Notes under the pieces: model-generated | The model's database searches: none | Told to the model about the DNA's origin: nothing | What the model saw: only the letters and a program-made list of their open reading frames with translations | Program-made: the position numbers and the translations under genes | Shown: piece after piece, positions 35,001 to 43,867 of the stretch | Layout: every line of letters starts with the position of its first letter | Numbering within the stretch: position 1 is the first letter of the stretch | Source: Branchiostoma floridae | Taxonomy: Eukaryota > Chordata > Leptocardii > Amphioxiformes > Branchiostomatidae | Length of the DNA stretch: 64,000 nucleotides | Assembly (NCBI RefSeq): GCF_000003815.2 | Contig: NC_049980.1 | Span: 745,258-809,257 of the forward strand | Reading direction: 5' to 3'

Positions 35001-35096
35001 GCACCCCGCGATGGAGTCCGCCAGTACCGCTAGGAGTAGCCATCCGCCAGCCCCCAGCCCCGCACAGCACCGCCGCAACCACCGCGGCAACATCGC
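13397..35096 (-). CDS. Secreted three-block LRR protein (podocan-like C-terminal block), ten coding exons
   Basis: The exons are 34930-35096 (ATG at 35093), 24173-24382, 20008-21543, 18966-19189, 18462-18519, 17444-17740, 16164-16357, 15407-15575, 14740-14862 and 13397-14329. All phases match (2, 2, 0, 2, 0, 0, 2, 0, 0) and the product is about 1,300 residues. Order: signal peptide; LRRNT1 (CX3CXCX6C); LRRs; LRRCT1; Thr/Pro linker with a sequence gap; LRRNT2 (CX3CXCX6C); LRRs; LRRCT2; acidic linker; LRRNT3 (CX3CXCX7C); a long run of SLRP-type LRRs; acidic tail DDDENSENEIDYYDY. Known family logic: proteins with a signal peptide and these caps are extracellular, binding collagen, growth factors or receptors. 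The third block and acidic end recall podocan (class V SLRP). There is no transmembrane segment. Tail tyrosines in an acidic context could be sulfated (inference). Three exon edges are tandemly duplicated. Confidence 0.88.
14740..14862 (-). CDS. LRR gene exon 9: SLRP LRRs
   Basis: The acceptor is gaatgtttag|TTGGAC. The donor, TTCAAG|GTTGGG, is weaker (T at +3). 41 codons encode LDGNQIGSVHLDSLANMNNL and VKLSLANNQITDAGLPEFLF. Confidence 0.85.
15407..15575 (-). CDS. LRR gene exon 8: SLRP LRRs
   Basis: The acceptor is gttaacag|AGGAGCTCC and the donor is CTACAG|GTAATA. It encodes GAPELERLYLEENLLSDDSI, LYKLRHLIMSGNKLRGVPK and ILPGSLEVLQ. Phases match exons 7 and 9. Confidence 0.9.
16164..16357 (-). 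CDS. LRR gene exon 7: SLRP LRRs
   Basis: The acceptor is cctgttgtag|GTACTGC and the donor is TTCAA|GTAAGT. It encodes VLHLHNNFLTGDRIDKSAFS, LEYLHLNGNYLTRVDLRLPE and LKYLYLSNNFLSFIKESAF. Long and short LRRs alternate as in SLRPs. Confidence 0.9.
17183..17402. mobile_element. MITE family A, copy 1 (in LRR intron 6)
   Basis: The left end is ACGCTAGTTCACCTTTATCC and the right end is a diverged GGATAAATGTGAG complement. An inner 'aacctatatccg' is mirrored by 'cggatatagg'. Related copies lie at 43868, 46824 and 58957. Confidence 0.7.
17444..17740 (-). CDS. LRR gene exon 6: acidic linker and LRRNT3
   Basis: The donor is CTCAAG|GTATAG. The acceptor is uncertain: CACGCAG|TCACC (17740) or ATGAAG|GTGCCC (17755); both keep phase 0 and an in-frame stop lies just beyond. 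It encodes an acidic linker (DDMENLEAEEERDTRGE), a potential N-glycosylation site NAT, then CPKKCQCNPFGHVDC, LGLTAIPEDVP and the first SLRP LRR. Confidence 0.8.
18105..18430. repeat. Large inverted repeat (foldback) in LRR intron 5
   Basis: The arms at about 18105-18210 and 18336-18430 are inverted copies sharing 'gatggtgacg', 'gaggc(t/g)gtttgctgg' and 'tctctgcgtagaagaat'. A spacer of about 120 bp separates them. The right arm ends about 30 bp from exon 5. Confidence 0.7.
18462..18519 (-). CDS. LRR gene exon 5: end of LRRCT2
   Basis: A 58-nt exon between tttcgttacag|GATAGAATCC and CTACAAG|GTACAA. It encodes (R)IESILNICAPHLHNIQHYK and supplies the last LRRCT2 cysteine. Phases match both neighbours. 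Confidence 0.8.
18966..19189 (-). CDS. LRR gene exon 4: last LRR of block 2 and start of LRRCT2
   Basis: The acceptor is ttctcttcag|TACCTAGCC and the donor is GGAAAAG|GTAGGA; 74 codons plus two bases. It encodes YLALDGNLIRSLP, then NPWTCNLHVCGLRGFM and LTCSAPDHLNRK. Its acceptor region is present in three tandem copies; this is the copy that stays open. Confidence 0.9.
19168..19635. repeat. 156-bp tandem repeat (3 copies) carrying the exon 4 acceptor
   Basis: The units start at 19168, 19324 and 19480, with spacing exactly 156 and 156. Each contains, on the minus strand, tctcttcag|TACCTAGCCC, the exon 4 acceptor and first bases. Only the copy at 19189 continues into an open exon. The other two run into TGA about ten codons on. 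Confidence 0.9.
20008..21543 (-). CDS. LRR gene exon 3: LRRs, LRRCT1, Thr/Pro linker (with gap), LRRNT2, LRRs
   Basis: The acceptor is cccttgcag|ATGGAA and the donor is CTTCAA|GTAGGT. It starts WNLPYLEYLDLSNNDMRDIP and runs through about six LRRs. LRRCT1 follows: NPWTCDKQICNLRSWM, a CTAP motif and a final Cys in NELC. The Thr/Pro linker is interrupted by 100 Ns. The second block then opens with CPGICRCEFAYVDC, GLAVVPNHIP, and LRRs up to PEELPPNLQ. The frames on the two sides of the gap differ, so the true missing length should be 2 modulo 3, not 100. Confidence 0.88.
20592..20691. other. 100-N assembly gap inside LRR gene exon 3
   Basis: This is a fixed-length gap within the Thr/Pro-rich linker coding sequence. 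Low-complexity, probably repetitive sequence is the likely cause. Confidence 0.99.
21544..23739. other. Distal part of LRR intron 2, no recognised gene
   Basis: About 90 codons stay open without an ATG on the minus strand at roughly 22150-22425, with no recognisable domain. The stretch at 22030-22160 is rich in 'gcgac' and 'cgcaa' words, like other decayed DNA-transposon pieces in the window. Confidence 0.4.
23740..24172. repeat. 78-bp minisatellite copying the exon 2 end and its splice donor
   Basis: On the minus strand each unit is 56 bp of exon 2 end (ATGGGCAACCTGAGGGG ... TTCCCACG) plus 22 bp GTGAGTAGTCACGTGATTATAG. Clear copies end near 24173, 24095 and 24017, and older ones near 23785 and 23930. 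The older copies are linked to an AAGATGGCGGACGTGATCAC stretch. The 22-bp spacer begins with a donor and ends in AG. Confidence 0.9.
24173..24382 (-). CDS. LRR gene exon 2: first LRRs
   Basis: The acceptor is cacctgcag|TATCCCAGC and the donor is CCCACG|GTGAGTAG. It encodes IPADTTRLYLQSNKITEL, a second repeat (GIFLLNLMNNQLRN) and NLRGLYLSGNNLNYFP. Its last 56 bp and the donor are copied several times in the following intron. Confidence 0.9.
24383..25940. other. LRR intron 1, proximal part
   Basis: No gene or structured repeat was recognised. The base composition is ordinary. Confidence 0.4.
25946..26400 (-). repeat. (GT)n microsatellite attached to a dispersed repeat
   Basis: GT and GTCT runs fill 25946-26190, followed by 'tgtttccggatatttgtggt', the reverse of the 'atatccggaaaca' end seen at 28730 and 31150. 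The microsatellite is therefore the tail of a dispersed element on the minus strand. Confidence 0.75.
26661..26802. repeat. 142-nt GC-rich near-perfect hairpin
   Basis: Arms of about 59 bp with few mismatches share 'ccgccggggtaatcgt', 'cacacccggt' and 'ggattttcac'. They flank a loop of about 22 nt. No coding content was seen; it is a foldback MITE or a structured RNA locus. Confidence 0.85.
27079..27312 (+). repeat. 16-bp minisatellite (TATGTTCCGAAATCCC), about 14 copies
   Basis: Tandem copies with few changes. Because 16 is not a multiple of three, all three plus frames are open and encode the same 16-residue repeat (MFRNPYVPKSLCSEIP), so the ORFs are a by-product. An inverted two-copy piece lies at 28149-28182. 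Confidence 0.9.
27313..28479. other. Intronic stretch between minisatellite and its inverted copy
   Basis: No gene was seen. Inverted minisatellite units at 28149-28182 bound about 0.8 kb of unrecognised DNA. Confidence 0.4.
28480..28780 (+). mobile_element. Dispersed repeat with CA-rich tail
   Basis: It contains 'gcagtaccattgtcacata', 'cagaggttcttgagttatg' and 'atccggaaacacaaacac', and ends in ACACAGACA runs. Related copies are at 26190-26400 (minus) and 31060-31180 (plus). Confidence 0.6.
28781..30236. other. Intronic, nothing recognised
   Basis: Short ORFs at 29203-29567 (minus strand) lack any family signature. Confidence 0.4.
30237..30449. mobile_element. MITE family C, copy 1
   Basis: The ends are TACTGTAAATGCAG and GCATTTACAGTA. 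The interior is rich in TTCGCGGT/ACCGCGAA words in inverted order. It matches 49204-49420 and a shorter copy at 53532-53608. Confidence 0.75.
31060..31185 (+). mobile_element. Dispersed repeat with CA-rich tail, second copy
   Basis: 'Ccagaggttctagagttatg', 'ctgaccacatatatccgg' and 'aaacacaaaaagacacac' match the 28480-28780 element almost base for base. Confidence 0.65.
31275..31420 (-). mobile_element. LINE 3' tail, minus strand
   Basis: A minus-strand ACAATAAAGCTCTTCATTCA end preceded by a non-coding tail. The same tail type, ending in AATAAAG, occurs at 46040-46078 and 60660. Confidence 0.4.
31421..33220. other. Intronic, with a hairpin repeat at 32575-32690
   Basis: No gene was seen. On the minus strand 32627-32660 reads CTGACGA, a 15-nt spacer, then GAAACGTC, followed by AGACCATTTCC. 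The intron 2 repeat of the GTPase gene resembles it. Confidence 0.45.
33221..33655. mobile_element. Dispersed repeat family D, copy 1
   Basis: It starts near GTGGGTACCGGTACAG and contains 'ttcaggtacaggtccggtt'. It ends with 'cgggtttgtaccg' and 'actcacccctata'. A related 0.42-kb copy lies at 48457-48877, and a fragment of the 'ttaccggtacacc' end lies at 19850-19930. Confidence 0.5.
34436..34522 (+). repeat. Short minisatellite (about 21-22 bp, four copies)
   Basis: Imperfect copies of 'gcaaagcggtatgggtaa' lie just upstream (plus-strand sense) of the exon 1 duplication. Confidence 0.7.
34689..34984. repeat. 148-bp tandem duplication of the exon 1 end and donor
   Basis: Copy A (34837-34984) contains the end of LRR exon 1 and its donor. 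Copy B (34689-34836) repeats it, with a minus-strand open segment 34782-34835 encoding ADGTVHCVGMGLSRVPN before an equivalent AATAG|GTATGT donor. Copy B lies inside intron 1. Confidence 0.9.
34930..35096 (-). CDS. LRR gene exon 1: signal peptide and LRRNT1
   Basis: The ATG at 35093 follows a strong acceptor (ttgttgtttgtgtag|GCG), so a 5'-UTR exon lies further upstream. It encodes an Arg-rich start and a hydrophobic GGWLLLAVLA core (signal peptide, about residues 1-30), then CPEVCQCADRTVHC and GRGLSHVPN. The donor is AACAG|GTATGT, phase 2; it joins exon 2 as ...VPNS-IPADTT. Confidence 0.88.
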
Positions 35097-35210
35097 CTAC
35101 ACAAACAACAACAACAACCTTGAATAAACTCAGAGATCTACAAACATATACACATTGAATCGATACGACACTCAGTTTCTCTTGAAAAAGTCAAAATCAT
35201 TGATTCAGAG

Positions 35211-36839
35211 CCGGTGTGACAGCGATCTCGCCCCCCCCCCAGCGATCTCGCCCCCCCGGGGGGTGAGATCACAAGCGTCTCCCCCCCCCCATCACCGCCC
35301 CCTCCCCCCCCCCCCCCCAGGTCTACTTGACCCCACGGTGGCCTCTCCCCCACCCCTCGGCCAAGCTCCCCCTCTCCTTGACCCTTCTAGCCCCGTATCC
35401 CCCGACCCGGCGCTCCCCCTGGTCCCCTCCCTGTGTCTATCGCACCCCGCGAAGCAGAACCGTCTGGATCCAGCGGCGCCAGGCCTACCATACGTACAAG
35501 ACCCCGCCCCCCCCCGGCCCCATCCCTTCGACCTCCCCCGCACAAGCAGTCTGACCAACCCCCCCTCGTATACATTGGTCCCACACCACAGGGGCCGCAT
35601 CTAGCCCCTTTAGATCCACCCGTTTACCCGCTCATTATTCCAGGAAGCCGCCCCGACGCCCCCCCAACTGCAGCAAACTTCCCCCTAAATGTCCCCTCTT
35701 CCCCCCCCCCCCAGGGATCTTGCCCCCCCGGGGGGTGAGATCCCTAGCGTTTTCGCCCCCCTTTAGTGTTCTCGCCCCCCCCCCCCTCAAGAGCAGCTGG
35801 TTACTACATATTGCAGGTGCGCTACCTGGTACTATACTGCACCTGGGGAGTAACGTATATGGTGTGTTACCTGGTACCTATATGGCACCTTATTACCGTA
35901 CCGTAAGATGTCATACCTCGAAAGTCGATACTATATTGTTCGGTGCAAACAAGACATTGAAATGAAAAAGACAATTTTCGCAGCTGAGGTGGCATAAAAA
36001 CAGTGCTACTGCGAACGTATAAATCAACACCGTCTATGGTACGGAATACGTCAGCTATATGTTTTCAATTTGTCACAGTGTTTTCTTTCTTGTGCTGGAA
36101 ACATTTCCAAAGCACTAACAAAAACACACGTTAATAATAGTTTCTCATTATAAACACTATCTACGCGCAAGTTGATATAGCTGTTGCTAAATGCTACACA
36201 AACACTGGTAAAGTACCAGTCTTAAGAAACACGGGTAAATACATCAGTTCCTAAATACTAGAAAAAACAGTCATGTTGGAGGTGAAGATATCCCTTGGCC
36301 AGGTTCATATACCAAAATGTGCGTTATTCTAATTAATACCTAATATTTGCATAATTGATAAAGACATTACATAGTTCTTTTGTGGTCACTTTATGGTAGA
36401 GACTTCATATTGGAGATATATAGGTTGCTTGAGGACAGGTGAATACAATGAATACATCTTATGTCAAGACTCAGGTATATGCAATAATGGGAATACAAGG
36501 GACCCAACCCTCCTTGTCTGAAACAAGTTCAACTATCTTATTACCATGTAATTACGTTGATATTGATGCTATGAATGGCGTTATGTATCAAACTCGTGTA
36601 CTATATCCTTCTAAAACTGAATTTTGTGATTTATACCAATCAACTTCTAAAATGTCATGTAAATCCGTTTTTTTTGGGGGGGGGCCAAATCGCTAAAGGG
36701 GGGCGAGGTAGGGGGGCGAGATCACTAGCCGGGGAGGGCGAGATCGCTAGTGATTTCGCCCCCGGGGGGGCGAGATCGCTAGTGATTTCGCCCCCGGGGG
36801 GGGCCAGATCACAGGGGGGCGAGATCGCTGTCACACCGG
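35211..36839. mobile_element. C/G-homopolymer-rich inverted-repeat element
   Basis: The left end CCGGTGTGACAGCGATCTCG is mirrored exactly by the right end CGAGATCGCTGTCACACCGG. Internal palindromic modules of the form GATCTCGCCCCC-GGGGGGAGATC recur at 35220-35280, 35711-35750 and 36676-36835. C-tracts of ten or more occur. The Pro-rich frames inside are a by-product of C-richness; no transposase is visible and no clear target duplication was found. Confidence 0.75.
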
Positions 36840-38217
36840 AATTCTTTGCAAGATGAGTGAAGAAGGCTGTATACATCCGCGCCCACCGTCCATCGCTGAA
36901 CAGAGACGGGGGGCGACACAGGTTATCTGTTTTTAAGACCCTCTGCTGCAGTCGTGTGTCCCTGACATCACGTCCGGAAGCTACAGCAGACGGGTCCATT
37001 CCGTGAACAAGGCTGAAGGAGTCGGCTGAAAATTTGGAGCAAGTTCCAATCAAACTTGGTGTTGGTTACGTAAAGTTTAGTTTTTCCACAAACTTGAATA
37101 GGTTTATCAGACTGGCGGTAAGTCAATGAATACAAAAGACTCTTTTTACATCTCTTAAACCCCTTTACGTTTGGAACCGCAACTGTAAACATTGCATTAA
37201 AGCATGATGGGGATAAAAGAATTACTGTATATATGTCAATACTTCACGTTTGGGACCGCATCTGTAAGCAGCGGTACCTATCGCTGTAGTGCAATGTGAA
37301 CCAGTCAGAATTGCCCTGACTAAGGTGACAGACGGTCACCGAAACGTCGGGGGAAAAAAGCGAGGGTTGTGAACAAAAAAGTATCTTTCTTCAAAAACAA
37401 CAATAGCAAAGTTTTTAATCCTTCAAGCGAAATAAACCCTGTATATGTTCAACTTGTTAAAAGACGTCTTAGAACACAGACCCTAAGATTCTGAAAGCCG
37501 TGAAGAAATCAGGACATTCCAAAGTTTCAGGTGTAAGTCAATAGTTCTTCAATCAGCTGAAACGCGATGTAATGGACATGTGACTTGCGCGATGAGTCGA
37601 ATGTACCAAAAAGAAAAACCGAAAATCTTGGTACAATGTACATCTATTATATTGCCTCTAAATGATAGATGTAACTTTCGTCTTTTGTACAGCATAACAA
37701 AACGACCAGATGTGAGGGGAAAAACACGTTAAAAAAGCACAAGCTGAAACCAACGCTTAAAGATTGATAGCAGTTTTAAGTTCTCTGTGATTTTACTCTT
37801 TGCCTCCCTACTCAAACGTGACCGGACCTGTAAGAAACGCAGCCGCCCGTTGATATGTTTTCCTTCTCCCCAACTGCCGTTGAAGCATGGTTGAGAAAAG
37901 TAAAACGTGCCATGTCCGCCCCCCTACCCCCCCCCCCAGTTCATATCGGAACCCAGTTCATATCGGAAACCCAGGCCCAGCGGTGCCATCACCTAGGATT
38001 TCCTAAGGTCATGTAAATTTGTTTATATGGATGGCATCCTTTGGCAATTGCAACGTCAAAACTTATGCGAGCGTGCGGATAACAAAGTTTAGTCAAAAAG
38101 GTGCCTTTGTTATGTAATCTAGTTGGTAAGGAATGTTGAACAAATTACTGAACCCACGAAGTATAGATTCGTCATTTTTGTTCTTTTACATCTTCTTTGA
38201 CTTGGAAACTGGCTTTT
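36840..38217. other. Repeat-derived sequence with a CTGA...GAAACGTC hairpin at 37316-37350
   Basis: 37316-37350 reads CTGAC, TAAGGTGACAGACGGTCACC, GAAACGTCGG, a perfect GGTGAC/GTCACC hairpin. A related copy is at 60213-60248. No gene was found. Confidence 0.5.
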
Positions 38218-39285
38218 AAGCCCCGGTCACAAAGCGCGTACGATTCATTGCGATTCCTTCCGATGCGCAGGATAAGCGCAGTGCGTCGTAAGTCGGGGGA
38301 GAATCGGAAGCAATGGTTTAAGTATATAAAGCCGTGGTCACAAAGCGCGTAGTGCATCGTACGATGAGGTCATAAGAGCGTGCCTGCGTCAATCGCAGTG
38401 AATCATAGTAAATCGGGGAGCGTCGTATGGCGAAAAATAGAGCTGAAATGGATTTTGAACATGTTCAAAATTTCGCTATCGTCGTAAGGTGTTATTTGCC
38501 CCCATAGCAGACTTCATTACGGCAAATTTTGTCTACTGATGAGGTTATAGATTTGTGAATTGTTAGCATGTTGTGATGGTTTCAGTTTTCCCTGATATTG
38601 TCGATATTGACGAAAAGGGAAAATATATCAGTCGCAACTGACACAGTCGCAACCAGAGAACAGCGCGCCCCGCACAGGTGATGCAGACCATTGTTTGATC
38701 GCTTCATGCACGTGCGTTTATAATTAGATCAAATCTCAGCTCTCGTCGGTCTTGGGTCAGTTTACCATAATCGTAATAACCATGGGGACAACTCAAACAT
38801 AAAGGCAGGCTCTATGAGTCGGAAATATATATGATATAATGCTTATGATATAATTTTTGTATGATGGCACCTTTTTGTTGATAGCATATCATATGATACG
38901 ATCTTCGAAAGAGCCTGACACGTAGAGCCGGCAAGCAGGCCGAGATAACCATACCAGTACTCACGCTTGATTTGAACTTTTGCTTGTAATACTCTTGTTG
39001 TCATGGTGTTTTTTAAATTCATTTTTACAGTTAAAGATATTATAGGAAGGTATTCAACAGCTATGTCCACATTTTGTTGGTTAAAGAAGCACAAAAGCTG
39101 TCAGACGGCTATACAGAAGAGACACAAGTGAAAAATCGTGCGACGCTGGAAAAATTTTGAACACCATCCGATGCGTTGCGATGGCTAACGATGCTTACGA
39201 TTTTGTTGCGATGTACTGCGCTCATCGTACGATATGCGGAATAGTCCATCGCAAGGAATCGTACGCGCTTTGTGACCGGGGCTTT
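38218..39285. mobile_element. TIR element, 1.07 kb, non-autonomous
   Basis: The left end AAGCCCCGGTCACAAAGCGC is mirrored by the right end GCGCTTTGTGACCGGGGCTT; the identity runs to about 28 bp. A second internal copy of the end lies at 38331 ('gtggtcacaaagcgcgta'). There is no transposase frame. Confidence 0.8.
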
Positions 39286-42108
39286 ACATCCTACGAAATT
39301 AGTATCCGTTTTTCTGATATTTCCTTGTTGTGTACGGCATACATTTGCTCATTTTAAAGATGCTGTGTGATTTTCAGATGATCTAAAACGTTGTTGTTGT
39401 TTTTTTAAATTTTCTTACGGACGAAAATTGACGCGCGCGGTGATGTCATCCATATGATCGACTCAACATGGCCTCAGATGAGGTTACAGCCGACGGCGTT
39501 GCCATGGCGACGACCTAACAGGTTGGCGGGAACTTGGCGGGGAGGCATTCTCCTGCGATTGAGGCTAGTCAATGTGAAATAACGAGGGCGAAGGCATTGA
39601 GGTGACCTTGACGAAACACGTCCCGGGATAAAGGCATTGCCGTGACCTTGGCGTCCCTACTGGAGTTCTTTTTCTTCCCCTGGTTAAGTCAGCCTGGCGG
39701 AGGTTTATTTAGATTCACACCCAGCTGTGCGAATTACACGGTACCGTAGCGTGCATACAAACAAACAATTAGCGAACCCGCGGATGTAGCGTTAACGGCG
39801 GCCTGTCCATAAATCAGGCTAAACTAGAACGATTCTGACTAGAATGAAAAGAATGTCGCCCAAAGAAATGCCCCAAGACAACAATTGAAGCTAGCCATTT
39901 ATTTTTTAAACTCTTCAAACGTAACATTGTTGCGGAAACAGAGAATGTCTCCCCATGTAGACTTTAGGTTACTGAAAGCTCCTCGAACACAAGACGTTAT
40001 GAGCAAGCTCACCCTATAGTATTGTGAACAAGTAAATTTACAATACACAGCTTATATCCTACGATAAGGCAATACCTAAGCTGTGATTGGCTTATGACAA
40101 GAGAATAGTAAACAAAAAGGACACGCTAACAAAAACAATATGTTTATGAGGAGATTCATAACCAAACATAATATCAAGATCCAAGTTGAACTGTCATACC
40201 GAACACAAACAATCCATTGCTTACGTGACGTTGCGTTATGTAGATAGAACACGTGACTCGGTGAGTAGTAGATCATAAACAGAAAGTCTATGGCGCCCCC
40301 GTCTCTGTTGAGGAGTTCTTGATTCGATCAGTCGAAAACGTTTCTGTTGGCAATACGATTTCAATTTTTGATTAAAATCTAAATGACTTATTCCAACACA
40401 GTTAAAAGTCCAGGTGAGCAAAAATTATTCTCTATCAAAATCTATAAGAAAACAGGCTCCCGTAGTTTTAAAACTCCGCTAGGAGACCCAAGCTATACCG
40501 CGTACTCTTCTACCGAAGAAGGGCTAGCTACCACTAAAAAATCATAACCAAAGCATGTCTATAACACGGGATATCGAAATCAGAGGTTCTGCTGCTATGC
40601 CGTCGCATGCCGCTAGGAGCCCCAAAATTATATCACTTTAAGATCTCGTCAAGACTTAACCCACATAACAAATATCAAGACAATGCATACAGGCCTTCTT
40701 TTGTTATGTTATTCATCTTCAAATTTTAAACATGCAAACTCTACAAAAGACATAACCATCTTGGCGAAGGTAATACAAATATTCACCAATAGTAACTGAA
40801 ACTGTTGTAATTTAACGTGTATATGTAGTTCCTAACTGGCCTGACGAACTCCTTGAGTTCTCTATGACAATGACAATGACAGTATTAGACTGTAACTTCC
40901 GTCATTTATACATTGCCATACATTGTCACTGATGCAATTCTTGAGCAATACTTGTAAACCATCTATCTATCTATTTATCTCTAGCCTATCTATCCAATAA
41001 TCTCAGAAGAGACTTTGCACTTCCCCACACGGACAGACGAACAGAAAGCAACTTTTCTCTTGAAATCGCAGAACCCACAAATTTTAGAAAAGGCGGGGCT
41101 TTTCGTCTCCCTTTGCTTCCAAAAAAGAAGTCAAACCCAACCTGTTTAGAAATAGCCAACACTAGTATTACAGTAGAATATTGTTGATAACTGTCCATTG
41201 TTACTTGTATATCTACTATGTTTATGCCATGTACATGTACTTGCAGTTAGCCCTCGGGCACGAACTTGCAAATATAAGTTATAGACATCGCATCCGTAGA
41301 CGGTTAGGAAAATTTCTCCTTCATTCTAGCCGACAGACGGGGGTCCATGACCGACCAAACGCCATCGGCTAGACCTCATGCGAGCGGAGCATAATTAAGA
41401 CTGATTAAACACGGATGTAGGGACAAAAGGTGACAGACTATGGTACTAGTCTGTCGGATGGTAGGTTGGGGGCAGGTAAAGGGGTGTTCTAGACTACTTT
41501 AATTGCTAGTTACGTACCGATATCACCACCCTCCCCCTTCTTTCCCCTCGTTAACTTGTCAGCTGCCTATTCGTAAACAAGCCACGGTTGGCGCAGTCGG
41601 CGGTCATTGGTATAAAAACACTTGAGCTAACCGGCAGCTATCACAACACGATAAAAACACACACAGACACACAAAACCCTACCCTACTAACTAGCCTTCT
41701 CGGGACAACCCACAATGTTTGGGTGCGAGACACACACAGACACGTACGCAGACACAATACGACTGAACCCTACACCGCTCCCTTAGGCCTAACTTAGACT
41801 CAACCCTATATAATACCATGCATTCGGGACAAGGCTGACAGACTAGTGATATATGCTCTCATCCTTTACAGTCTATGTGAGCCCTGAAGAGATTTACTGA
41901 CATACTCACGGCGAAGCTCGACTGGTCCGTCAAGAGTAGTAGACTAGAGAAGGACGCGTGTGAAAAACTAGAAAGACTCCGATGACAACAACACCCCTAG
42001 CTTCCATCGTAAGGGGAGGGACCACGAAGTTTCAGTTGGTGTTGCCCTGACTGGGAATCATGGCCGAGCTATTTTGATCGCCAGGAGTTGGGGTGACTGT
42101 CAGAGAGA
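39286..42108. other. Unannotated stretch, no gene recognised
   Basis: Only short ORFs, a CTAT-rich run near 40960-40990 and CACACAGACA fragments near 41660-41750. Confidence 0.4.
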
Positions 42109-42116
42109 TATAAAAG
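42109..42116 (+). promoter_or_regulatory. Possible TATA box of an orphan promoter
   Basis: TATAAAAG is followed 30-150 bp downstream by a CpG-rich stretch. An ATG at 42153 opens a 38-codon ORF ending at 42269. No downstream exon was recognised, so the transcript is hypothetical. Confidence 0.3.
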
Positions 42117-43024
42117 GAGCGCGTGCGACTCCGACGGCGGCCCCGGTACGGTATGCGCGGCGCTGCGCGACTGGGCGGTCCCCCCTTGCCCTCCCACCGG
42201 CCACAGCGCACCGCAATGCCCTCCCTGGAACGCCGAGGCGCTAATGCGGATCATATGACTCAGACCTGACGCGTGTGTCGCCTGCGTGTGTCGCACTTTC
42301 ACTGGTCTAGTACTGTACAACTTTCACTTTTCTCCCTACCAAAGCCATATATGATTAAAACTGACGAACCAGATACAGAAATTCTGAATAGGACGTCTAC
42401 AGTTGAATAGCTATAACGTTATAGGCATTATCGAATATCTTAAGTATAAGTAATTACAGAAAATTAGGCCACAGCAAGTAAATTTCATGGATGACATGAT
42501 TAATTTTTTTGCCTAATTTTGAGAAACAAATCCACCACGGAGATGGTGAATATTACAAAAAAGAATGAAAATGGGAAAAATATCGTGTGGCAGTCTTCAT
42601 TGTGCGTGTAGAGATGACAGTATAATGTAGCCATGGCCGCAGTTTTAGAAACAAAAGTGGCACCATTGATGAAAAGTCTAATGGAGATCGAAATAAACAA
42701 ACAAACAAAAAAAAAAAAACCAATGTGGTAGCCGTGACTGTAGTTGCCAACTTGGTAAGTGATAGTACACTAGTGTCACTTTGTGCACCTCTTGAATACA
42801 GATCTAGAAAAAACGACTTGTTGGCTGTGATACAATTTTTTTGTCACTCTTACTTTAAAAACGCCGTCCATTTGAAAGTCTGATTATCGTGTTGTTGTTT
42901 TCAATCCATTTTTATTCTTTCGCTCGTTATCAGTAAATTTATAGTCTGCAGAGGATGTCATCCACTACAATTACTCACTGTAGCCTTTGTTAAGGTAGCG
43001 TGGCTTATAGCCTTGGTGTGGCTT

Positions 43025-43340
43025 ACTAAAGCTAAGGGCACAACCCGCAACGTACGTGCAAATACGTGCTGTCTACGTGCCAAAAGGTGGGCAGTCTTTT
43101 GGGATCCGTAAATGGTAAGTACCGCCTCCGTACCAACTCGTAGGGAATCCGATGGATTTTGGAGCACGGAGATAACACGCCGTAGAACGTTAAGTGCAGG
43201 CAGAACTTTGTCTGCCAGTACGGGCGACGCGCCTGCCCTGCACAGCCTGAACGTTTTCAGAAATACATGGCGGACGTGGCCTCCCAAAAATAACGTACGG
43301 ACAAATTACACGTACGGCGGGTTGTGCCCTGAGCTTAAGG
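43025..43340. mobile_element. MITE family B, copy 1
   Basis: The left end CTAAAGCTAAGGGCACAACC is mirrored by the right end GGTTGTGCCCTGAGCTTA. The interior is CpG-rich with ACGT words. It is the inverted counterpart of 52345-52688. Confidence 0.8.
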
Positions 43341-43867
43341 GTCAAGTGGGAAAACGTTACATGTAATATCTGTGTGAAATCTTGCTTTGCCGTTTGATGA
43401 ATTAGCTTATAAATGATTTTGGCAACTTCATGGCACGAACTACGTGTCATGAGAACAGTTGGGCAGATGAGACATCTCTTCTGTACAAGTCCCAGTTCAA
43501 GGTTGAAATTCAAAGGGCATCCTCGTTGCCATGACACCGTCTAGACTTGTCTGTTACTCACGGGACGGTTTGAGAACCGGAGCGCTTTATCTCCAAGCAG
43601 AAGTAGGAAGGCGAAATCATCATTTTTTTTCATTGTACCATTTTTATTCATTCTTTCATTTCATTAAATGTATCTTAATTTTCTGTCGGTATGTCACTAC
43701 ATGTACAGTACTTGTTTTATTGCAGTTGTGTAGCGCAGGGCCCCACTCAAAAGCTAGCAGTGAAATCACTGAGAGGGCGACCCTGGGTAAAAATGACAGA
43801 AATAAAAATTTAAAAAATCACATTTCTCAAGCATACCGTCTCCCGAGCACTTGTACTTCACAATTTT

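Noticed and set aside
35155..35604. Pro-rich ORF of 149 codons as a gene
   Set aside because: It arises from C-tracts of the inverted-repeat element; all three plus frames are similarly Pro-rich and there is no start context or domain.
37316..37350. Functional hammerhead ribozyme at this copy
   Set aside because: The core reads CTGACTA rather than CTGANGA, losing the essential G8 equivalent, so this copy would be inactive.
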